Below, piece after piece: positions 1 to 5,366 of a stretch of 8,204 nucleotides of DNA (within the stretch, counting starts at the first letter, position 1; every line of letters starts with the position of its first letter). The notes beneath the pieces were generated by a model. The model did no database searches. It saw only the letters and a list, made by a program, of their open reading frames with translations, and was not told the DNA's origin. Origin of the DNA: Nitrososphaerota archaeon (GTDB lineage: Archaea > Thermoproteota > Nitrososphaeria > Nitrososphaerales > JACQRY01); assembly GCA_016206275.1 (NCBI GenBank), contig JACQRY010000065.1, forward strand, positions 1-8,204, given 5' to 3'. The translations under genes and the position numbers were made by a program.

Positions 1-2467
1 CTCCTAGAGCTATCTGATAATCATCATATAACTCCACATCCGGGCTTACATGAACCTTTACGCCGTCGATGCTCGTAGCAGAAGAAGCAATTTCCTTAGC
101 AAGGGCTGATGAAACCCTCTTCATCAAGGTCTTCTGCTGCTTCTTCAAGTTCTCAAGCTGGGTTAGACTATTGTTGACGGATTCAACGATCTTGTCATGG
201 GGTGCGCTGAGGCGTTGGCTCAGCTCGGAAATGGTCTGAGACTGGGATTGAACCTGTTTTAACGCCACTTCGCCAGCTACAAATTCAAGCCGCTCTATTC
301 CGTCCTGGACCCGCTCGGCCTTCAGAATCTTGATGAATCCTATGTCTCCTGTTCTGTTGCAGTGGGTGCCTCCGCAGGCCTCCACATCCCAGTCTACAAT
401 GTTCTGAATCCGCACTTCTTTGCTGGGGACAACGCCGCCTTGATAGATGGTGAAGCCATATTTGGATTCGGCTTCTCCTCTTGGTAGAACTTCTTTGATA
501 ACAGGGATGTTTTTGACGACTATTTGGTTAGCCATCTCCTCTAGCTTCTGGATTTCGTCTTTAGTTAGGTGTGCGTAGTGGGTGATGTCGAGTCTTGCTT
601 TGTCGATGTCTTTGTAGGCAGAGTGCTGCCACACCCACGGTCCGAGGAGCTTCCTTGCGGCACCGTTCAGCACGTGAGTAGCAGTGTGATGCCTCATCAA
701 TACTCCCCGTCTGTGCTGATCGACACTGCAGTTGACTACTTGGCCCTCAGCTAGCGCGGAAACTGTCTTGAGCTCGTGCACCACTACGTGTCCGTATTTC
801 TCCACGTTTACGACTTCAAATCCTTCTATCGTGCCTATGTCGGGTTCTTGGCCTCCTGATCTGGCGTAGAACGCTGTTTTGTCTAGGACGATGAATCTTC
901 CCTCGAAGATCTTGAGGATCTTGGCTTGGAATTCAAAGAGGCTTTGGTCTTCATAGAATAGGAGTCTTGTTGGAGGAAGGTCTTCTACGTCGAACTTGTA
1001 GGTTTCGATCATCTTCTTGGGCACCACGTGTCTGGCGGTGACTTTGGCGTAGAAGTCTTGTGGGATGGTGATTTGTAAGCCGTGTTTTGCGAGCATTTCT
1101 GGTGTGACTCCTTCAGAGTCGTAGAGGCGGATCAGGTCTTCTTCGCCCAAGGTCTTCGAGGATTTCTGGAGGTTAGCAGTTATCTTCCCGATTCTTTCCT
1201 TGGTACTCTGATATCGTTTCTCCTCAACTCCGAGTATGATGTCGATGTCATTCTTGTGTTCCTCGAGCTCGGGGTATATAGGGCGCAGATAGTCAACATG
1301 CCATTTGGCTATGTCTTCGAGCTTTATTTCCCATTTGAATTCGTTGAGGAAGTCTACTGCTCTCCTGTATATGACCCTCAGATTGTACCCGCCACCCACA
1401 TTGCTGGGGAGTCCTCCGTCGGCGACGGAGAAGGCTAGGGTGCGCGCATGGTCAGCGACTGCGTAGGTTGCTTCCAGGGGCTTGACCTTCTTTTCTAATT
1501 CTTCAAGGGAGACACCCAAGGTCTTTGCTACCTTCATTTTAGCTGCTTTTACGTCGGGGGTTTCGTCAGCGTTTACTGTGCCTGCTATCTTGGCGTATTT
1601 CATGAAGAAGTCTTCGTCGTATTCGACTCCGAGTTCCTTCATCATTTTTGGGATTACGGGGCCGAAGACGCAGTCGTAGCTGGTTGGGGTGCCTTGTGTG
1701 ATCCATGCGAATCTTTCTAAGCCTGCGCCCATGTCGATGACTTTTTCGGGCATTTCTTTGTAGTCATCTATGGTGCCCTCAAATGCTGTGAAGACGGCGT
1801 TACCTAGTTCTAATCCCCTCACGTGGTATTCAAGAGAGTAGCCGAAGGCTCCGTAACCTACCCAAACGTCTTCAAGAAACACTATCTCCTTCTTCGGGAT
1901 CTTAAGGACTTGTGTGAGCATGTCGTAGTCAAGGTCTATGCAGTGATCCTTCCAGTAGCCTTCTGAGTTGGCTAGGGCTGCTTGCCCTATCATGCAGAAA
2001 GAAGTGTAGTGCCTCCCTGAGACACCGACATTCTGTATGTCGTTGAATCGGAGGCACATTTGAGGCACGATGAGAGGGTTGGCAGGCAACTCAAACACAA
2101 CTTTGCCTCCTTCTATCCGCTGGAAGTCTATGATGGAGGCGACTGTGAAGAATAGGTCCGGACGCCACCGACAAACCACAGGGTAGCGCCTCACGCTTGT
2201 ATGGCCATTCTTCGCGAAAAACTCTTCGACTCGCTTCCAGGTTTCAATGTAGTCGAGTTTGAGGGAAGTTGGAGGGTTACCTAGAAACTCATAATATTGG
2301 CAGGGCTGTTCTGCACAAACCTTTCTCTGCGAGTCCAAGCTCCAGAAGAATTTGCCGCATGATGCGCACTGGCGTCTGGTGAAGCCTTCTCTGTCGAAGA
2401 GCTCTACCTTGTAGTATTTGTCTGGCTCCGAAGAGAACTTCTGTCTTAAGGCGTCCTTCTCCTTCAT
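1..2467 (-). CDS. alaS: Alanyl-tRNA synthetase, archaeal type (3' end beyond window)
   Basis: AlaRS charges tRNA-Ala with alanine in the cytoplasm and hydrolyses mischarged Ser- or Gly-tRNA-Ala. The reading frame is unbroken for 822 codons and runs off the left edge. Archaeal AlaRS is usually about 900 residues, so roughly the last 80-100 (end of the C-Ala domain) are missing. Residues 34-56 hold Cys34/Cys37 and Cys51/Cys56 beside a conserved FFW, a pattern I recall from archaeal AlaRS N-termini. The class II catalytic core follows, with motif 3 GAGLER at 247-252. The editing domain has its full zinc set: His594 and His598 (HHTATH) plus Cys698 and His702 (CGGTH). A coiled-coil-like Gln/Leu/Lys-rich stretch begins the C-terminal part. 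An in-frame TAG lies immediately before the ATG, so translation cannot start further upstream. No Shine-Dalgarno is visible. It seems to be transcribed alone. Confidence 0.96.
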   Translation of the reverse strand, partial: MKEKDALRQKFSSEPDKYYKVELFDREGFTRRQCASCGKFFWSLDSQRKVCAEQPCQYYEFLGNPPTSLKLDYIETWKRVEEFFAKNGHTSVRRYPVVCRWRPDLFFTVASIIDFQRIEGGKVVFELPANPLIVPQMCLRFNDIQNVGVSGRHYTSFCMIGQAALANSEGYWKDHCIDLDYDMLTQVLKIPKKEIVFLEDVWVGYGAFGYSLEYHVRGLELGNAVFTAFEGTIDDYKEMPEKVIDMGAGLERFAWITQGTPTSYDCVFGPVIPKMMKELGVEYDEDFFMKYAKIAGTVNADETPDVKAAKMKVAKTLGVSLEELEKKVKPLEATYAVADHARTLAFSVADGGLPSNVGGGYNLRVIYRRAVDFLNEFKWEIKLEDIAKWHVDYLRPIYPELEEHKNDIDIILGVEEKRYQSTKERIGKITANLQKSSKTLGEEDLIRLYDSEGVTPEMLAKHGLQITIPQDFYAKVTARHVVPKKMIETYKFDVEDLPPTRLLFYEDQSLFEFQAKILKIFEGRFIVLDKTAFYARSGGQEPDIGTIEGFEVVNVEKYGHVVVHELKTVSALAEGQVVNCSVDQHRRGVLMRHHTATHVLNGAARKLLGPWVWQHSAYKDIDKARLDITHYAHLTKDEIQKLEEMANQIVVKNIPVIKEVLPRGEAESKYGFTIYQGGVVPSKEVRIQNIVDWDVEACGGTHCNRTGDIGFIKILKAERVQDGIERLEFVAGEVALKQVQSQSQTISELSQRLSAPHDKIVESVNNSLTQLENLKKQQKTLMKRVSSALAKEIASSATSIDGVKVHVSPDVELYDDYQIALG

Positions 2468-2492
2468 CTACAAGGCATCTCTTAGACGCTGG

Positions 2493-2500
2493 TTAATATT
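2493..2500 (-). promoter_or_regulatory. Candidate TATA box of alaS
   Basis: The minus strand reads AATATTAA here, centred about 29 nt upstream of the alaS ATG. An archaeal TATA box normally lies about 26 nt before the transcription start, which would place that start around 2470, 2-4 nt before the ATG. This agrees with the absence of a Shine-Dalgarno sequence and suggests a leaderless or nearly leaderless mRNA. The element is itself a palindrome, so its orientation comes only from the neighbouring gene. No BRE is clear. Confidence 0.4.
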
Positions 2501-2629
2501 GGTTCAGGGTTTTGTCAACTTATCGGGGTGACGGTATCATCAAGTGAAAGGGTTGATGTTATGGTTTGTAGTGTGTTTAGGGGTCTGCGCCAGCACGTAT
2601 AGGAAATGGTTTCAATGGGGGTTGTATGA

Positions 2630-2770
2630 ATGAAGGTGGATGGGGAGTTGAAGCAGCTCTATGGAGAGGCTCCTTCGGTTACTAAGAATCTGCAGATCCC
2701 TTGCGCTACTGGAAAAAAAATTTCCATTGATTTCTGCAAGATCTTGATCTTGCTAAGGGAATGTTGTTAG
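2630..2770 (+). CDS. Doubtful small ORF (46 aa), unknown
   Basis: An ATG opens a 46-codon frame beginning MKVDGELKQLYGEAPSV and ending ILLRECC before TAG. The first 34 residues have a plausible charged composition, and the last 10 are mostly hydrophobic. I recognise no family. No good Shine-Dalgarno is present; only GGGGGTT lies a few bases upstream. It sits alone on the opposite strand to all real genes, and its end overlaps another short frame, so it could be chance or one half of a frame-disrupted relic. Confidence 0.15.
   Translation: MKVDGELKQLYGEAPSVTKNLQIPCATGKKISIDFCKILILLRECC
2710..2726 (-). terminator. Inverted repeat with T8 tract, candidate terminator
   Basis: TGGAAA and TTTCCA form 6-bp arms around five A residues. 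On the minus strand this gives an uninterrupted T8 tract (2713-2720). Oligo-T on the coding strand is the usual archaeal termination signal, so the element could stop transcripts reading from the dehalogenase-like gene towards alaS. It lies more than 500 nt past that gene's stop, so the link is weak. It could also be simple A/T-rich spacer DNA. Confidence 0.25.
2736..2753. repeat. Perfect 8-bp inverted repeat with 2-bp spacer
   Basis: GCAAGATC and GATCTTGC are exact reverse complements separated by TT. The size and spacing suit a dimeric DNA-binding protein as well as a short hairpin. It lies about 270-290 bp upstream of the alaS start, too far for simple promoter control, and 10 bp from the A8 inverted repeat. 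Its role is unknown. Confidence 0.4.
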
Positions 2771-2862
2771 ATGAGTTTGATTGCTACTGGTGGATGTCTA
2801 GAATTGTAAGAAAGACGGAGCGTAGCTGCAAGAGTTTCCCAGGCTTGGTCGGTCATCCATAA
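2761..2862 (+). pseudogene. Doubtful short frame, possible continuation of a broken gene
   Basis: This frame is open from 2731 to its TAA at 2860-2862, with an ATG at 2761 inside the end of the preceding 46-codon ORF in another frame. Its residues include MLLDEFDCYWWMSRIVRK, which looks more protein-like (acidic, aromatic, then basic) than random sequence. An A8 run at 2713-2720 lies just upstream, where a slip could have broken an ancestral frame. I cannot name a family. Chance remains the leading explanation. Confidence 0.12.
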
Positions 2863-2919
2863 GAGGCTGACGGAATGGTTTGGGTGTTTCTGGTGCTTGC
2901 GCCGGTGTGTGGTGTGTAG

Positions 2920-2938
2920 GCCTATAGGCAATATAAAG
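2920..2938 (+). promoter_or_regulatory. 10-bp palindrome abutting a plus-strand TATA-like element
   Basis: GCCTATAGGC (2920-2929) is a perfect palindrome followed one base later by ATATAAAG (2931-2938), a good match to an archaeal TATA box. Initiation would be expected near 2960 on the plus strand. No ORF of note follows before the 3' end of the convergent dehalogenase-like gene, so any transcript would be non-coding or antisense to that gene's tail. Chance occurrence in A/T-rich spacer is possible. Confidence 0.22.
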
Positions 2939-3243
2939 ATGGAGGGGAGGATCGATGTAGGCTGCTCGGTTCTAGAGGGTTTATGGTCTCTTGTATTATA
3001 AGCTCCGGTGTGAAATTGACCTAAGGGGGGAGTTTAAAAAGAATTGGATAGTGTTGATTTAATCCGTTGCTGTTATCGGTGAATTGTATCTTTCTGTGCT
3101 TGGTTGTCATAGTGATGAAGAAACCTTTGTGGTGATGGTAATTCTTCTTTGGCGCTATGTGGTGGGTAGATGGGTTGTTTGGTGCCGAGTTTCCTAGTAG
3201 CTGAGTGGGGTTTTGAGTTTGATTGGAGGTGTTCTGGATATTG

Positions 3244-4122
3244 TTAGTTAAGATTGTTGGTCTTCATCCATTCCACGATTGTTGCTGAGATTTCTTGCGG
3301 ATAATCTTCGTGGAAGTGGTGCAGCCCTGGACCTAGATTCTTTGTCTGAAGATGTTTGATCTTTTCTTTGACTCTTGCGAGCCTGTCTTTTGTCATGAGG
3401 GCTCCTGGAGTAACGGTTAGGAGCAACATTGGGATGTTGAGGGTGGAGAGACCTTCTTCTATCTTCTTGAACTCTTTGTATGTTTCCGAGTCTTCTCCGA
3501 TGGGAAGCATCTCAGGGAATCTTCTGATGGCCTTTCTTGACTCAACTGTTGGGAAGGGTTCCCTGTACATCTTCATGGCTTCGTTCATCCTGTCTTTTTT
3601 CAGTACACTGTTGATTATCTGTTCTACGAAGAGGTTCTTTACTTGGGCTAGCTCGTAGTTGATTGTTCGGTCGCGGAACATTTCGAATTTTTTCCTTCTT
3701 TCTCCTTGATAGTCGTCCCATGTTGCTGTGTTGATTTGGGGCTCGAACATGGCTATTGCCTTAACGTTGCTTGGGTGGTGTATGGCGTACCACGCTCCGA
3801 AGGTTGCTCCCCAGTCGTGTACAACCATGATCATGTCTCTAAGGTTCATTTGTTTGATGAAGCCGTCAACTATGTCCGCGTGCTGCTTGAAGGTGTAGTC
3901 GATATCAGGCTTGTCTGATCTGCCGAAGCCTATTAGGTCGAAGGCTATGCATCGACCATGCTTGGAAAGTGCTGGTATGATGTTTCTCCATTCATAGCAC
4001 CATGTAGGGTTGCCGTGGATAAATAGGATGGGTCTGCCTTCTCCTTCTTCGACGTAATGTATTTTGAAGCCGTTGACATTTGTGTAACGGCTGGTGAAGG
4101 GGAAGGCGGCAAAGCTGTCCAT
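3244..4122 (-). CDS. Haloalkane dehalogenase-family alpha/beta hydrolase
   Basis: This 292-residue protein has the length and architecture of haloalkane dehalogenases (290-310 aa), which hydrolyse carbon-halogen bonds to alcohol plus halide in the cytoplasm. All five expected residues are present: Asn38 in HGNPT (oxyanion and halide site), the nucleophile Asp103 followed by halide-binding Trp104 in VVHDWG, the acid Glu127 in AMFEPQ, aligned by the following TWDD, and His268 in GPGLHH. Numbering runs 3-4 residues behind Rhodococcus DhaA throughout. The cap shares YREPFP and RFPEMLPIGED with the DhaA/LinB group (HLD-II). There is no signal peptide or membrane segment. An in-frame TAA directly precedes the ATG, fixing the start. 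It is flanked by gaps of 300 and 776 nt, so it is probably a single-gene unit. The physiological substrate is unknown, and an epoxide hydrolase is less likely because of Trp104 and Glu127. Confidence 0.88.
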   Translation of the reverse strand: MDSFAAFPFTSRYTNVNGFKIHYVEEGEGRPILFIHGNPTWCYEWRNIIPALSKHGRCIAFDLIGFGRSDKPDIDYTFKQHADIVDGFIKQMNLRDMIMVVHDWGATFGAWYAIHHPSNVKAIAMFEPQINTATWDDYQGERRKKFEMFRDRTINYELAQVKNLFVEQIINSVLKKDRMNEAMKMYREPFPTVESRKAIRRFPEMLPIGEDSETYKEFKKIEEGLSTLNIPMLLLTVTPGALMTKDRLARVKEKIKHLQTKNLGPGLHHFHEDYPQEISATIVEWMKTNNLN

Positions 4123-4129
4123 TTAAAAA

Positions 4130-4134
4130 CACCT
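4130..4134 (-). promoter_or_regulatory. Ribosome binding site of the dehalogenase-like gene
   Basis: The minus strand reads AGGTG, complementary to the archaeal 16S rRNA 3' end, followed by 7 nt (TTTTTAA) and then the ATG. It supports the start at 4122 together with the in-frame TAA immediately upstream. Confidence 0.55.
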
Positions 4135-4151
4135 AACCTTGGAACTAACAG

Positions 4152-4159
4152 TATTTATG
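4152..4159 (-). promoter_or_regulatory. Candidate TATA box of the dehalogenase-like gene
   Basis: The minus strand reads CATAAATA, centred about 33 nt before the ATG. Standard archaeal spacing would start the mRNA near 4130, leaving a leader so short that it would barely include, or would cut into, the AGGTG ribosome site. Either initiation lies a few bases further upstream or the real promoter is elsewhere in the 300-nt gap. Confidence 0.3.
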
Positions 4160-4212
4160 AAATTCCAAACTCCTGTCTCAAAGATGGTAATGGTGAGCTA
4201 GGTCTAACGTAT

Positions 4213-4232
4213 GCAATAGTCTAGACTTATGC
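4213..4232. promoter_or_regulatory. Imperfect 20-bp palindrome, candidate operator
   Basis: The core AGTCTAGACT (4218-4227) is a perfect 10-bp palindrome. After two mismatched positions on each side the symmetry resumes as GCA and TGC, so 16 of 20 positions are self-complementary. It lies about 90-110 bp upstream of the dehalogenase-like ATG and 55-80 bp upstream of its TATA candidate, a position suited to an activator or regulator of that gene. No regulator gene is visible in the window. Confidence 0.35.
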
Positions 4233-4422
4233 TCTATAGGAGTAAAGTACCCATCCAATTCTGATAAGTTATAGTGACCGCGTGTTGGTGATTTATTTTA
4301 CTACCCTGATCTGTGTTCTGGTGAGTGTCACTCGACGTATCGCACTCAATCCACCACCGTACGTGCATTTGTGATGTTTTTCCCCTCCAGCTACCTAGTT
4401 GGGTTTGGCCTCGTAAAACATT

Positions 4423-5235
4423 CTACGTTAATCCGAACAAGCTGGACGCGTTAGCACCTAGGATCTTATCCCTGTCATCTTCTCCTATATCTAGCATTTG
4501 GACTAGTCTAATGGTGTCGTCGATCCTGCTGAAAGGCCAGTCTGAGCCGAAGATGATCCTTTTAGCGTCACCAATGTAGTGTATTGCTTCTGAAATTCTA
4601 GATGCCGTGTCTTTGATCTGCTGCTCGTAGTAATTTGAGCCGGCCAATAGGAGGCCTGAGATGTCTGCGTGGACATTTTCGTTCTTGTAGATGACTTCAG
4701 CTGCATCCATTGTCCAAGGGTTACCTAGATGCGCGATGACGATTTTCATCTCCGGATAGGTTGAAGCTACTTCGTCAACGTGGAGCGGGTGAGCATATTT
4801 CACCTTCGACTGTCTTGTAGCTGTGTCTCCAGTATGGATGATGACGGGAAGCCTTCTGCTGATAGCGTATTCGTAGATCGGTGAACAGGTTTTGTCGTCT
4901 GGATAAAATGGTAAGTATCCGGGAGTGAGCTTGATGGCGGCTACTTTTGACCTATTCTCTTCTATGAATCGCAGCTGGGATTTGGTGTCGGCTAATGGGT
5001 TTACTGTGGCTGCGAAAGCTAGTTTACCATGTGACCTGTCTGAGAGCTCCATGCTTTCCTGGTTACCGCCTCCTTCTTCGAAGCTGGCTATGAGCAGGCC
5101 TTTTCTGACTTTCCGGGCCCTCATGCCTTCTAGAAGACCTTGCAGGGTGAGCGTCTGCTTGTTCTTGCGGGCATACTCATGCATTACCTGTGAGGCGAGG
5201 TTAAGATGGAGATGCGCGTCGATGATGCCTTTCAT
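4423..5235 (-). CDS. TIM-barrel metal-dependent amidohydrolase (COG2159/ACMSD-like)
   Basis: This 270-residue protein belongs to the amidohydrolase superfamily branch that includes 2-amino-3-carboxymuconate semialdehyde decarboxylase and many uncharacterised hydrolases and decarboxylases. Metal ligands are visible in the expected order: His8 and His10 in DAHLHLN straight after the start, Lys102 in IKLTPG, His134 in IIHTGD, His169 in IVIAHLGNP and Asp232 in FGSDWPF. There is no signal peptide, so it is cytoplasmic. I chose the ATG at 5235 because the family begins directly with the first beta strand (MKGIIDAH). A GTG at 5265 would add ten residues, and the frame is closed upstream by TGA at 5319-5317. 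Neither start has a Shine-Dalgarno. It follows the dehydrogenase gene by 131 nt and may be co-transcribed with it. The substrate and the type of reaction (hydrolysis or decarboxylation) cannot be read from the sequence. Confidence 0.85.
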   Translation of the reverse strand: MKGIIDAHLHLNLASQVMHEYARKNKQTLTLQGLLEGMRARKVRKGLLIASFEEGGGNQESMELSDRSHGKLAFAATVNPLADTKSQLRFIEENRSKVAAIKLTPGYLPFYPDDKTCSPIYEYAISRRLPVIIHTGDTATRQSKVKYAHPLHVDEVASTYPEMKIVIAHLGNPWTMDAAEVIYKNENVHADISGLLLAGSNYYEQQIKDTASRISEAIHYIGDAKRIIFGSDWPFSRIDDTIRLVQMLDIGEDDRDKILGANASSLFGLT

Positions 5236-5366
5236 GATTAATTTCGACTTCTGAACGTTTGGCACACTTTCTGTGGTAGCGTGGTCACATAAGGCGCTGT
5301 AGTTTCGCTGTTCGATTCAAATGGTGGCAATTTGCTTTGGTCCTACCCGATTGCAGCGGTAATTGT

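Larger units (their letters stand above)
2468..3243. other. 776-nt intergenic region without a convincing gene
   Basis: This lies between the stop of the dehalogenase-like gene and the start of alaS. No frame on either strand carries an open stretch of more than about 50 codons, and nothing resembles a tRNA, rRNA or CRISPR array. The plus strand is rich in G and T, like the non-coding strand of the adjacent minus-strand genes, which could mean decayed minus-strand coding DNA. It holds the alaS promoter candidate, two inverted repeats at 2710-2753, a 10-bp palindrome next to a plus-strand TATA-like element at 2920-2938, and an A/T element at 3033-3041 that reads as TTTAAAAAG on the plus strand or as a T5 tract on the minus strand. 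Two short plus-strand frames near its left end are listed separately. Confidence 0.6.
4123..4422. other. 300-nt intergenic region between hydrolase genes
   Basis: This lies between the amidohydrolase stop and the dehalogenase-like start, both on the minus strand. It contains the candidate promoter and palindrome of the latter and a small 5-bp-arm inverted repeat GAGTGTCACTC at 4323-4333. No tRNA, small gene or clear oligo-T terminator for the amidohydrolase is visible; the longest minus-strand T run just past its stop is only TTTT. A plus-strand frame from 4325 runs into the antisense of the amidohydrolase and is not credible. Confidence 0.55.

Noticed and set aside
569..1679. Plus-strand open frames inside alaS (569-754, 1082-1438, 1482-1679)
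   Set aside because: They lie antisense to an intact, strongly conserved synthetase frame, have no recognisable motifs and no ribosome sites.
2608..2632. GGTTTCAATGGGG resembling part of an archaeal CRISPR repeat
   Set aside because: It occurs once; no regularly spaced copies or cas genes exist in the window.
3113..3137. GTGATGA and GTGATGG motifs resembling C and C' boxes of an archaeal C/D guide RNA
   Set aside because: No CTGA D or D' box occurs at the required distance; the nearest is at about 3200.
3356..3918. Plus-strand open frames opposite the dehalogenase-like gene
   Set aside because: They are antisense shadows of a gene whose catalytic residues are all conserved on the other strand.
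5308..5325. TTCGATTC resembling a tRNA T-loop
   Set aside because: The flanking bases do not pair into a T-stem, and no acceptor, D or anticodon arms can be drawn around it.
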